This document shows, piece by piece, positions 1 to 6,165 of a stretch of 8,423 nt of DNA. The stretch is from Gammaproteobacteria bacterium (GTDB lineage: Bacteria > Pseudomonadota > Gammaproteobacteria > SG8-11). The notes under the pieces are model-generated. The model made no database searches. It saw only the letters and a program-made list of their open reading frames with translations, and was not told the origin of the DNA. Location: contig JACQEQ010000323.1 in assembly GCA_016200445.1 (NCBI GenBank), positions 1-8,423 of the forward strand, read 5' to 3'. A program made the translations under genes and the position numbers. How positions within the stretch are numbered: position 1 is the first letter of the stretch; every line of letters begins with the position of its first letter.

Positions 1-103
1 ACCGCAACCACCCCACCCCGGCAACTGCTCCGCGTTGCTCTACCTTCCGCTCTCCATGGTGGTCGCCTGCGGGGCTCCCCTCCTCGAACATGAGGAGGGG
101 AGA
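1..103 (+). repeat. Dispersed repeat copy A with terminal hairpin
   Basis: Positions 24-100 match the reverse complement of 8346-8423 over about 78 columns, with six substitutions and one 1-base gap (near base 31). The conserved core includes GTTGCTCTACCTTCCGC, CTCCATGG and GTCGCCTGCGGGGC. The copy ends in a hairpin with an 11-bp perfect stem (75-85 with 92-102) and the 6-base loop GAACAT. Similarity stops at the hairpin, which marks that edge of the element; the other edge is at or beyond base 1, because copy B runs off the window. The hairpin lies just 3' of the ppx stop codon (113-115). No protein coding potential is supported. I do not recognise a named family; a non-autonomous dispersed intergenic repeat is the best description. 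Confidence 0.8.
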
Positions 104-112
104 AAAAATCTC

Positions 113-1615
113 TCACCCCACCTCCAGCGATATCTCCATCTCACGCAAATACGCTGTTTCTTGTGCCAGATCAGCGTGCAGCAACGGCCGCGTCTGCAAC
201 CAGCCGTTAGCAAACTGTAATTTCAACACGCGCTTATTCGCTGCGAGTGAGAAGCGGGGTAGCGCTTCGGTGCTGCGCCCGCGTTGTAAAATAACCGCCA
301 GACGCAGCAGGACCGCCATGCGCAACCACGGCCCGCTGTACGCAGCGGGCAATTCCTTCAGCGCCGTCAGCGGCAGCTTGCCGCGCTGCGCACGTATTAA
401 CAGTCCCAGCAGTTTGTGTTCGAACCCGCTGAAGCCATCGAGGTCGGCGTTCTCGACAATATAAGCGCCGTGTTTGTGATGCTGATTGCTGGCGATATCC
501 AGGCCGATCTCATGCAGCTGCGCTGCCCAGGTCAGATGCTTGGTGATTTGGGCGTCGCGCAACTCCCATTCAAGCGCCACACTGCTCAGTAACTGACGTG
601 CTGTGTTTTCCACCCGCCGTGCCTGCGCCGCGTCGACATGAAAGCGCGCGGCCAGCGCTGCGACGCTGCTGGCGCACGTATCTTCTTCGGCGGGCCAGCC
701 CAGCATGTCGAATAACAAACCTTCGCGTAGCGCACCGTCGGAAACGCGCATTTCGTTCAAGCCTAGCACCTCGAACAGCGCGACCAGAATGGCTACTCCG
801 CCGGGAAACACCGATGCGCGCTCCGGGTTGAGTCCGGGGATTTTCAGCCGCTCGACGTGGCCGGACTTGACAATAACTTCAACCAGCCGCTCCAGCGCGC
901 TGTGCGTGATGCCGTCGTTGCACCAGCCCGCCAGCCGCACCACGCTGTCGACGGCGCGGATGGTGCCCGATGCGCCGACCGCATGTTCCCAGCGTGCCTT
1001 CCCGAATTCGCTGGCCGTATGTTGTAAGGTTTCGACGGCGGCGGTATGCGCGCGTTGCCAACGTTTGGAGGTGATTTCGCCTGCTTCGAAATACTTACGG
1101 CTAAACGAGACGCAGCCCATTTCAAGGCTGAGCAAATTCTGCGGCGCGCCGCGTTCGCCGATAATGAGTTCGGTGCTGCCGCCGCCGATATCGGCTACCA
1201 GACGGCGTTGACCGTTGTCCGCCAGCGTATGCGCCACACCCAAATAAATGAGGCGCGCTTCTTCCTGGCCGGAAATTATTTTGATCGGATGACCCAGCGC
1301 ACGTTCAGCAGCAACCAGAAATTCTTTGGCATTGCGTGCATTGCGCAACGTGTTAGTGCCCACCGCACGCACTACGCGCCGTGGCATGGCACGTAGACGT
1401 TCGCCGAATTTCAGCAAACAGTCCAGTGCGCGTTGTTGCGCTTCAGGTGTGATGTTACCCGAAGTGTCGAGACCCGCGCCCAGATGGATCATCTCGCGCA
1501 TACGGTCGAGCACTTGCAGCTCGCCTTCGTAAGCGCGCGCGATTTTCATGTGGAAGCTGTTCGAGCCAAGATCCACGGCGGCCAGCACTTCGGATGATTT
1601 GGGGGGTGTTGGCAT
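113..1615 (-). CDS. ppx: Exopolyphosphatase / guanosine pentaphosphate phosphatase (Ppx/GppA family)
   Basis: This 500-residue protein belongs to the Ppx/GppA phosphatases, which release phosphate from the ends of polyphosphate or hydrolyse pppGpp. The N-terminal ASKHA-fold half shows the phosphate-binding motifs in order: DLGSNSF (15-21), GTNTLRNARN (86-95), SGQEEA with the likely catalytic glutamate (115-120), and DIGGGSTEL (142-150). GASGTIRAV (214-222) and VSDGALREGLL (291-301) follow. The C-terminal part (about 315-500) matches the HD-like helical extension of long family members; LHEIG (367-371) and HHKHG (379-383) fit it. The length equals that of the E. coli proteins (about 495-515), so the gene is complete. 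The ATG start places the first beta strand just after a short tail, but no strong ribosome binding site precedes it. Ppx and GppA cannot be separated from sequence alone. No ppk is in the window; on the 3' side only a repeat remains before the window ends. Confidence 0.93.
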   Translation of the reverse strand: MPTPPKSSEVLAAVDLGSNSFHMKIARAYEGELQVLDRMREMIHLGAGLDTSGNITPEAQQRALDCLLKFGERLRAMPRRVVRAVGTNTLRNARNAKEFLVAAERALGHPIKIISGQEEARLIYLGVAHTLADNGQRRLVADIGGGSTELIIGERGAPQNLLSLEMGCVSFSRKYFEAGEITSKRWQRAHTAAVETLQHTASEFGKARWEHAVGASGTIRAVDSVVRLAGWCNDGITHSALERLVEVIVKSGHVERLKIPGLNPERASVFPGGVAILVALFEVLGLNEMRVSDGALREGLLFDMLGWPAEEDTCASSVAALAARFHVDAAQARRVENTARQLLSSVALEWELRDAQITKHLTWAAQLHEIGLDIASNQHHKHGAYIVENADLDGFSGFEHKLLGLLIRAQRGKLPLTALKELPAAYSGPWLRMAVLLRLAVILQRGRSTEALPRFSLAANKRVLKLQFANGWLQTRPLLHADLAQETAYLREMEISLEVG

Positions 1616-1683
1616 AAGGCCCAGAGTGTATGAGTTAGCCGATGATGCGATTCGCCGTTCTCTTAAGTTTAGTTGTTGCCGAT

Positions 1684-1713
1684 AGTATATAAAGCGAATT
1701 TCATGGATATGAA
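1684..1713 (-). promoter_or_regulatory. Candidate promoter of ppx
   Basis: Read on the minus strand, TTCATA (1708-1713) and TATACT (1684-1689) are separated by 18 bases. They match the sigma70 consensus at 4/6 and 5/6 positions. Transcription would start near 1677, giving a leader of about 60 bases. This is a motif match only and the spacing is slightly long. Confidence 0.4.
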
Positions 1714-1782
1714 TCCCGGCAGTTTGTAGCGCGCTGATGAGAACACGGTCCGCTAATTTGGAGCAACATCAACAACGCTTAG

Positions 1783-1812
1783 GCGACAGGGGCCAAACTT
1801 CCTTGGCATAAT
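1783..1812 (+). promoter_or_regulatory. Candidate promoter of the lipoprotein gene
   Basis: GCGACA (1783-1788) and CATAAT (1807-1812) are 18 bases apart, matching sigma70 boxes at 4/6 and 5/6 positions. A start near 1819 would leave a leader of about 73 bases before the GTG start. The spacer holds a small inverted repeat, GCCAA-N6-TTGGC (1792-1807), which could be an operator or chance. The rest of the 1616-1891 intergenic region shows nothing else I can name. Confidence 0.4.
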
Positions 1813-1891
1813 GCAGTCAGATTAAAAATCAAGACAGACATGATTTGTTCGCTACCGGACATTCGCAACATCGCAGTGGGAGAACTTTAAC

Positions 1892-2440
1892 GTGTCGAAG
1901 TCGCGCTCGTATTCAGTCGTGGTGTTCGCGGTGTTGGCGTTGTCTGCTTGCGCCGAAAAGTTTGTGCTCAGCGGTTCGCCTGAAGTCGGCGGCTTGCTGA
2001 TCATCGATGCCGTAGTAAAAACAAAAAGTTTCATGGGGCAAGACAGCGAACCCGCCATCGTAAAAGTCACGGTGCGCAAAATAATCGGCGACGTATTCGT
2101 TGAAGGCGAGTCTTTGCAAGACGTGTTTGTGTTCCAAGGCTTGAAGCCAGGCAAGTATCAATTAATTTCGGTTGCAACTAAGCCTGGGAAAAAAGAAGTG
2201 GTATTACCGGTGCCGACCGACGATGAAGAGGCTTTTACTTTCGATGTCGCTGCCGGTAAGCCGCTTTATATTGGTCAGGTGAATATTCAGCAAGATATTC
2301 GCCTCAAAGAATTGGGCATTCGCTATACGCTCGCTCCCGTGCCTAAGCGCGAAATCGAAGTCTGGAAAACCTTGCTCGAACAATCGCTGCGTTCGCAGTG
2401 GAAGTATGTCGTAGAAAAACATATAGCCTCGCTGTCCTGA
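1892..2440 (+). CDS. Putative outer-membrane lipoprotein, function unknown
   Basis: A 182-residue protein starting with GTG, preceded by GGGAG (1878-1882) nine bases upstream. It has a lipoprotein signal: basic N-terminus (K3, R5), a hydrophobic stretch from V9 to L17, and the lipobox LSAC (17-20), so C20 is the likely lipidated residue. Position +2 is Ala, not Asp, which predicts sorting to the outer membrane. The mature part looks beta-rich. GLKPGKYQL (83-91) resembles the PG-[KE]-Y turn of transthyretin-like or carboxypeptidase-regulatory beta-sandwich domains, and PLYIGQV (124-130) follows. The last 30 residues look helical and amphipathic, with W158, W170 and several K/R. I do not recognise a named family, and no catalytic motif is visible. 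It lies 220 bases upstream of, and co-oriented with, two porin genes, with no obvious terminator between, so a role at the outer membrane is plausible but not shown. Confidence 0.8.
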   Translation: MSKSRSYSVVVFAVLALSACAEKFVLSGSPEVGGLLIIDAVVKTKSFMGQDSEPAIVKVTVRKIIGDVFVEGESLQDVFVFQGLKPGKYQLISVATKPGKKEVVLPVPTDDEEAFTFDVAAGKPLYIGQVNIQQDIRLKELGIRYTLAPVPKREIEVWKTLLEQSLRSQWKYVVEKHIASLS

Positions 2441-2524
2441 TCCTTTATTAAAGATAGTGGTGTAAACCCCGGTAGTTAATAGATTTCGCACGTCTGCCGA
2501 TACCCCTGCCGATTCTGGTTGTTA

Positions 2525-2567
2525 CAAATTTGCTACAAAATTATTTCTATCCGGCGGCAAATTTGCC
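2525..2567 (+). promoter_or_regulatory. Possible operator: repeated CAAATTTGC upstream of porin 1
   Basis: CAAATTTGC occurs at 2525-2533 and again at 2558-2566, exactly 33 bases apart, about three helical turns. The second copy sits in the perfect 12-base palindrome GGCAAATTTGCC (2556-2567), which ends five bases before the proposed -35 box of porin 1. The placement and helical phasing suit a dimeric regulator binding two sites on one DNA face. The regulator is unknown. Confidence 0.35.
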
Positions 2568-2572
2568 ATTTG

Positions 2573-2600
2573 TTGCATCTTTGCCGAAAACTGCTATAAA
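2573..2600 (+). promoter_or_regulatory. Candidate promoter of porin 1
   Basis: TTGCAT (2573-2578) and TATAAA (2595-2600) are 16 bases apart. The -10 box matches 5/6 positions and the -35 box 3/6. Transcription would begin near 2607, leaving a leader of about 55 bases that ends in a good ribosome binding site, GGGAGAG (2647-2653). Confidence 0.5.
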
Positions 2601-2660
2601 TACCGGGCGGAGAAATTAGGTACACCAACCGAAGTTCACACCTCTTGGGAGAGTCACTAC

Positions 2661-3983
2661 ATGAAAAAATCAATTCTCGCGATCGCAGTCGGCGCGGCCT
2701 TGGCCGCCGGCTCTGCACAAGCTGCCGTGGAAGTTTATGGCAAGCTGCATTTGTCTTTTGATCAGCTGGATAACGGCAATACCTATAACGGGAATACCAA
2801 TAACGCGGCTGCGGCTGCGGGCTCAGCAGCCAGTTCAGGTGGTGCAGCCAATGCGGGCACCAAAGCGAAGTCGCTGTATGTCTCCAGTAACTCATCAATG
2901 GTTGGGTTCAAAGCGTCTGAAGATCTTGAAGGCGGCATGAAGGCAATTGCAGTCCTTGAATTCATGGTTGAGTCCGATAATCCGGTGACGACTGTGCCTT
3001 TCACCGAGCGTGAAGTATATGCAGGTTTGGGTGGTGATTTCGGCACGGTGCGCATCGGTAAAATTGATACGCCCACGAAATTGCTGGGCCGCAAGGCAGA
3101 TTTCTTTGGCGATCAAATCGGCGATTCGCGTAACCTAACTTCGCGTGCGAGCGGTTTGGGCTTGGTGTTGAACGCACCCTTGCACAACGTTACTCCTTAC
3201 CCCGCGTATACCTATACCAGTGCGACTACAGCACAGAACCAAAGACCCAACTGGGAAACTCGCTCAACCAATGCATTGGCTTATACCTCGCCTACCATGG
3301 GCGGAGTCACAGTCGCGGTGTTGTACCAGCCAGATGAAGGTCGGTCAGATTCCAGCATTAAAGACATCAGCGCAACACTGGCGGGCGACGCAGGCCCCGG
3401 CAAGTTAGTCGCAGGTTTGAGTTGGACCAGTCATGGCAAGGCGTGGAATAGTGACGAGAAAGCGGAATCCGCGATTCGATTTGCAGGTAGTTATGCAATC
3501 AGCGATGTAAAAGTGGCCTTGTTCTATCAAAAAGCGTCCGACATGAACGCAGTTCCAGCAACACCTGCAGTAGGTTCGACTGCCGCAGTTGCTGAGGCAA
3601 GCTTAGATCGCACCACCTGGGGCTTAGGCGGTTCGTACAAAATCGGCGCGGGTGCAGTGAAAGCTCAGTATTACAAAGCCGGAGAATCTAAGGGAGCAGC
3701 AGCTGATCCCGCAGACGGTGCGACTATGATAGCGCTTGGTTATGACCACAACCTGTCAAAGAACACCAAAGTGTATTTTGCCTATGCGCAGACCAAGAAC
3801 GACGATAACGGTACCTTGGGTACATCCGGTAGCGGGAATAATATCCCAACTAAGGGTGGTACCTATACCGTATCTGCTGCAGGCCATGGCTCCAATAACG
3901 TGATGGCTGGGCAAAACGTCAACACCATCAACAACGGCAGCGACCCAAAGGCTGTGTCCGTGGGCATGATATTTAGCTTCTAA
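2661..3983 (+). CDS. Outer-membrane porin 1 (general Gram-negative porin, Porin_4-like)
   Basis: A 440-residue trimeric-type beta-barrel porin for passive diffusion of small solutes across the outer membrane. It begins with a Sec signal peptide, MKKSILAIAV then an Ala-rich core, with likely cleavage after AQA (19-21). The first strand AVEVYGKLHLSFD (21-34) and the conserved block VGFKASEDLEGGMK (81-94) are typical. The segment GKIDTPTKLLGRKADFF (133-149) lies where the constriction loop L3 is expected. The protein ends VGMIFSF; the terminal Phe is the usual BAM recognition signal. A low-complexity insert rich in Asn, Ala, Gly and Ser (about 39-70) lengthens the first external loop compared with porin 2. 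YDHNLSKNTKVY (361-372) and the YKIGAGAVKAQYYKA segment (326-340) recur closely in porin 2, so the two are paralogues. Substrate specificity cannot be read from sequence. The ATG start is supported by GGGAG at proper distance and by the signal peptide. Confidence 0.93.
   Translation: MKKSILAIAVGAALAAGSAQAAVEVYGKLHLSFDQLDNGNTYNGNTNNAAAAAGSAASSGGAANAGTKAKSLYVSSNSSMVGFKASEDLEGGMKAIAVLEFMVESDNPVTTVPFTEREVYAGLGGDFGTVRIGKIDTPTKLLGRKADFFGDQIGDSRNLTSRASGLGLVLNAPLHNVTPYPAYTYTSATTAQNQRPNWETRSTNALAYTSPTMGGVTVAVLYQPDEGRSDSSIKDISATLAGDAGPGKLVAGLSWTSHGKAWNSDEKAESAIRFAGSYAISDVKVALFYQKASDMNAVPATPAVGSTAAVAEASLDRTTWGLGGSYKIGAGAVKAQYYKAGESKGAAADPADGATMIALGYDHNLSKNTKVYFAYAQTKNDDNGTLGTSGSGNNIPTKGGTYTVSAAGHGSNNVMAGQNVNTINNGSDPKAVSVGMIFSF
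2772..2820 (+). repeat. Short tandem repeats inside porin 1 loop L1
   Basis: Two 15-base units, AACGGCAATACCTAT (2772-2786) and AACGGGAATACCAAT (2787-2801), differ at two positions and are followed by a third partial AACG. They encode NGNTY and NGNTN. Immediately after comes a GCGGCT-type run (2805-2820) encoding alanines. These explain the low-complexity insert in the first external loop. All changes keep the reading frame. Confidence 0.75.
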
Positions 3984-4011
3984 GTATTTGTAGTAGAGGG
4001 TAGTGGGATGG

Positions 4012-4035
4012 CGGGGCCGTTGGCCCCGTCAGTTT
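4012..4035 (+). terminator. Hairpin terminator after porin 1 (weak U-tract)
   Basis: CGGGGCC (4012-4018) pairs with GGCCCCG (4022-4028) around the loop GTT, 28 bases after the porin 1 stop. Only TCAGTTTG follows, so the U-tract is poor and read-through into porin 2 is likely. The stem is the same as the core of the terminator behind porin 2. Confidence 0.6.
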
Positions 4036-4089
4036 GTAACAAAGGGTAAGTAACGTTAGGACGATTAACAACTCACGAGGGGTCTTACA

Positions 4090-5244
4090 ATGAAGAAGTC
4101 AATTTTAGCAGTGGCAGTAGGCGCAGCGTTGGTCATGGCGGGCGCAGCACATGCCGATGTCTCCGTTTACGGCAAGGCGCATGTTTCAATCGACAGCCTG
4201 AATAACGGCGATGAGTCCTTCATCTATGTATCGAGCAATTCCAGCCGCATTGGCTTCAAAGCCTCGGAAGATCTCGATGGTGGCATGAAGCTCGGCTTTC
4301 TGGCTGAGCAAACCATAGCAGTGGATGGTTCTGGCACTGCCCCCACCGTATTCGATCGCGAAACCTACGTTAGCTTCGGAGGCGGATTCGGCACGGCGAT
4401 GGTCGGCAAGATCGACACCCCGATGAAATCGCTGGGCCGCAAGATCGATTTCTTTGGCGACCAAATTGGCGATACGCGTAATTTGACCGCGCAGTCATTT
4501 AGTCTGGAGGGCCTTGGTTTTACGGCTGGTGACATTTGCACGGGATTGACAACTGCGACCACCCCGACCTTAGCGCAGTGTACGGCTGCTATCAAGGTTA
4601 AGAATGTTGGTTATGATGCCCGTCCCAGTAACGTGATTGCCTACACAACCCCTGATATGGGTGGTGTTGCCGCGACAGTTGCATTCATGCCGGAAGATGG
4701 CACGAAAGACGGCAGTGGTTTTGACTTGGCGGTTAACTATACCGGCGGTCCACTGTTTGTTGGTTTTGCCTACGAGTCCCATGGGAAAGGTATGAACTCT
4801 GGTCTTGCCAGCGCTGGATCAGATGAATCTGAAACTGGATTTCGTTTGGGCGCAAGCTTCACTCAGGGCGACATGAAGGTGGCGGGGATGTATCAGAGCT
4901 CGACCGACATCGGTGGCTTTAAAGATTTGAACACGAGCATCATTGGTGTCGGCGCGTCGTATAAATTGGGCGCGGGTGCGGTCAAAGGCCAGCTCTACAA
5001 GGCAGACAAGTATAAGGACTCGTCGAAGACGGGCGCCACCATGATCGCGCTCGGCTACGACCATACGTTGTCGAAGAATACCTCTGTCTATGCAGCATTT
5101 GCCATAACCAACAACGACGATGGCGGTATGTACGGCATCTCGGGCGGATGGCACAGTGCGAATCCCGGCGTGTATGTGGATCCGACATCCGGAAAGTCAG
5201 AAAGCCCGAGCGGTCTGTCCTTCGGTGTGATCACCAAGTTCTAA
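4090..5244 (+). CDS. Outer-membrane porin 2 (paralogue of porin 1)
   Basis: A 384-residue porin of the same family as porin 1. The signal peptide starts MKKSILAVAV and is probably cut after AHA (20-22), giving a mature start DVSVYGKAH. Shared blocks include IGFKASEDLDGGMK (54-67), GKIDTPMKSLGRK then DFFGDQIGDTRNLT (106-133, the constriction-loop region), YKLGAGAVKGQLYKA (291-305) and GATMIALGYDHTLSKNT (315-331). It ends GVITKF, with the C-terminal Phe needed for barrel assembly. Loop L1 is short, lacking the insert seen in porin 1. Two cysteines, C150 and C164, occur just after the L3 region and have no counterpart in porin 1; they may form a disulfide in an external loop. The strong ribosome binding site GAGGGG (4077-4082) lies seven bases before the ATG. 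In the 106-base gap after porin 1 I see no convincing promoter, so it is probably transcribed at least partly by read-through from porin 1. Confidence 0.93.
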   Translation: MKKSILAVAVGAALVMAGAAHADVSVYGKAHVSIDSLNNGDESFIYVSSNSSRIGFKASEDLDGGMKLGFLAEQTIAVDGSGTAPTVFDRETYVSFGGGFGTAMVGKIDTPMKSLGRKIDFFGDQIGDTRNLTAQSFSLEGLGFTAGDICTGLTTATTPTLAQCTAAIKVKNVGYDARPSNVIAYTTPDMGGVAATVAFMPEDGTKDGSGFDLAVNYTGGPLFVGFAYESHGKGMNSGLASAGSDESETGFRLGASFTQGDMKVAGMYQSSTDIGGFKDLNTSIIGVGASYKLGAGAVKGQLYKADKYKDSSKTGATMIALGYDHTLSKNTSVYAAFAITNNDDGGMYGISGGWHSANPGVYVDPTSGKSESPSGLSFGVITKF

Positions 5245-5283
5245 GCAACTTGAGTAGTTAACAATATTTCTAAGCAGTTTTTT

Positions 5284-5311
5284 ACGGGGCCTGCGGGCCC
5301 CGTTTCTTTTT
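5284..5311 (+). terminator. Strong intrinsic terminator after porin 2
   Basis: ACGGGGCC (5284-5291) pairs with GGCCCCGT (5296-5303) around TGCG, followed by TTTCTTTTT. The 8-bp GC-rich stem with a long U-tract, 40 bases after the porin 2 stop, is a textbook rho-independent terminator. A run of T also precedes the stem. It ends 29 bases before the Nudix start codon. Confidence 0.9.
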
Positions 5312-5340
5312 ATGCAATTTTTACCGATGATGAAGGTAGC

Positions 5341-5877
5341 ATGACGCGACATTCAATTTATCAGGGCAAGGTGGTGGACCTGGGCAGGGAGACGGTGTTG
5401 CTGCCCAACGGTCAGAACATTACGCTCGAAATCGTGCGCCATCCCGGCGGGGCGGCGGTGTTGGCGTTGGATGACGCAGAACGGGTGTGTGTGCTGCATC
5501 AATACCGTCATGCGGTCGGCGGCTGGTTGTGGGAACTGCCGGCCGGAAAGTTAGACCCGGGCGAGCCGCCGCTGACCACCGCGCAACGCGAATTGGCAGA
5601 AGAGGCCGGTGTGCGCGCGCAACAGTGGGAAAGCCTAGGCACCATGGTGAGCACGCCGGGATTTTGCGATGAGGTGATTCATTTGTTTATCGCGCGCCAA
5701 CTGTCAGCGGTGCCATTACGGCGTGAACATGACGAAGTCATGCAAGTGTTTTGGTGGACAGCGCAGGAATTACGCGTGCGCCTGGCGCAGGGTGAGGTGC
5801 GCGATGCGAAGACGTTAGTAGCGCTCTATCGTTGGATGTTGGGCTCAGTACAAAACGGAGGGCAGCCCGTTGAGTGA
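5341..5877 (+). CDS. nudF: Nudix hydrolase, ADP-ribose pyrophosphatase type
   Basis: A 178-residue cytoplasmic Nudix hydrolase. The Nudix box runs from G69 to V91: GKLDPGE, seven residues, then RELAEEAGV, with all catalytic Glu residues present (E75, E84, E87, E88). The WELPAGKLDPGE context (64-75) and the downstream STPGF with P106, about 15 residues past the box, are typical of ADP-ribose pyrophosphatases, which split ADP-ribose into AMP and ribose 5-phosphate and need divalent metal. The N-terminal strands (VVDLGRETVLLPNG, 11-24) fit the dimer-forming domain of this subfamily. Length is slightly below the usual 190-210. The start is ATG with GAAGG (5332-5336) only four bases away, a close but usable spacing. 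A terminator lies directly upstream and I see no clear promoter of its own. Other nucleoside-diphosphate sugars as substrate remain possible, so the subfamily name is less certain than the fold. Confidence 0.88.
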   Translation: MTRHSIYQGKVVDLGRETVLLPNGQNITLEIVRHPGGAAVLALDDAERVCVLHQYRHAVGGWLWELPAGKLDPGEPPLTTAQRELAEEAGVRAQQWESLGTMVSTPGFCDEVIHLFIARQLSAVPLRREHDEVMQVFWWTAQELRVRLAQGEVRDAKTLVALYRWMLGSVQNGGQPVE

Positions 5878-5931
5878 ATTAGACGTGAAATACAACACTA
5901 CTCTAATGTCACTACCTTTAGCATTCAGGTT

Positions 5932-5965
5932 CACCTCAAAGGCGCAAAGGACGCAAAGAAAAGCA
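5932..5965 (+). repeat. GCAAAGG-type short repeat
   Basis: GGCGCAAA and GGACGCAAA follow each other (5941-5957) after TCAAA and before GAAAAGC, giving an A-rich imperfect tandem. Sequences of the form GCAAAGGACGCAAAG are familiar to me as dispersed intergenic text in various proteobacteria; that link is from memory and not checked. Confidence 0.4.
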
Positions 5966-5981
5966 AACCATGAGAAGCGGG

Positions 5982-6050
5982 GTGGGAGCGGTTTTCAACC
6001 GCGACTTGGTGGGGCATCTGAAACAGGTCGCGGTTAAAAACCGCTCCCAC
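5982..6050. repeat. Inverted pair of REP-type palindromes (REPIN/BIME-like)
   Basis: Two 24-base arms, 5982-6005 and 6027-6050, are reverse complements except for one base, separated by 21 bases. Each begins or ends in GTGGGAGCGG and has its own small palindrome, GCGGTT with AACCGC around TTC in the left arm. The GTGGGAGCGG-N-CCGCGAC pattern resembles the REP families of Pseudomonas, Xanthomonas and relatives, usually mobilised by RAYT (TnpA-REP) enzymes. No RAYT gene is in the window. Its place between two convergent 3' ends is usual for REPs, where the large hairpin can protect mRNA ends or stop transcription. Confidence 0.85.
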
Positions 6051-6073
6051 AAAATCATGCTGATCTTTGTGCC

Positions 6074-6112
6074 GTGCATGGATGCACAAATGCCGCGAGC
6101 ACATGGATGTGC
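6074..6112. repeat. Twin small hairpins with covarying stems
   Basis: GTGCATGGATGCAC (6074-6087) and GCACATGGATGTGC (6099-6112) are 25 bases apart. Each has a 6-bp perfect stem around a central GG. The stems differ at two positions in each arm, and both changes are compensated, so pairing is kept while sequence is not. They look like two diverged copies of one palindromic unit. Confidence 0.6.
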
Positions 6113-6165
6113 AGGAGCGGCCGCCTTTGCAGTGAATCATTCGTTAAGGTAGTGCCATTGCAGCA

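Noticed and set aside
75..110. Hairpin after ppx as an intrinsic terminator
   Set aside because: On the ppx strand the T-run (about 103-109) comes before the hairpin and no T-run follows it; on the plus strand the hairpin is followed by A-rich sequence. The structure recurs in copy B far from any 3' end, so it belongs to the repeat.
705..1211. Plus-strand open frame of 168 codons opposite ppx
   Set aside because: It lies wholly inside ppx on the other strand, its translation has no domain or sensible composition, and ppx carries all family motifs.
2481..2520. Direct repeat CTGCCGAT twice (2494-2513) upstream of porin 1
   Set aside because: Eight bases with short spacing in a GC-balanced region; no relation to promoter boxes, so likely chance.
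5970..6152. Small 60-codon open frame in the repeat island
   Set aside because: It is read through the REP pair and the twin hairpins, so its sequence is explained by repeats; no ribosome binding site is present.
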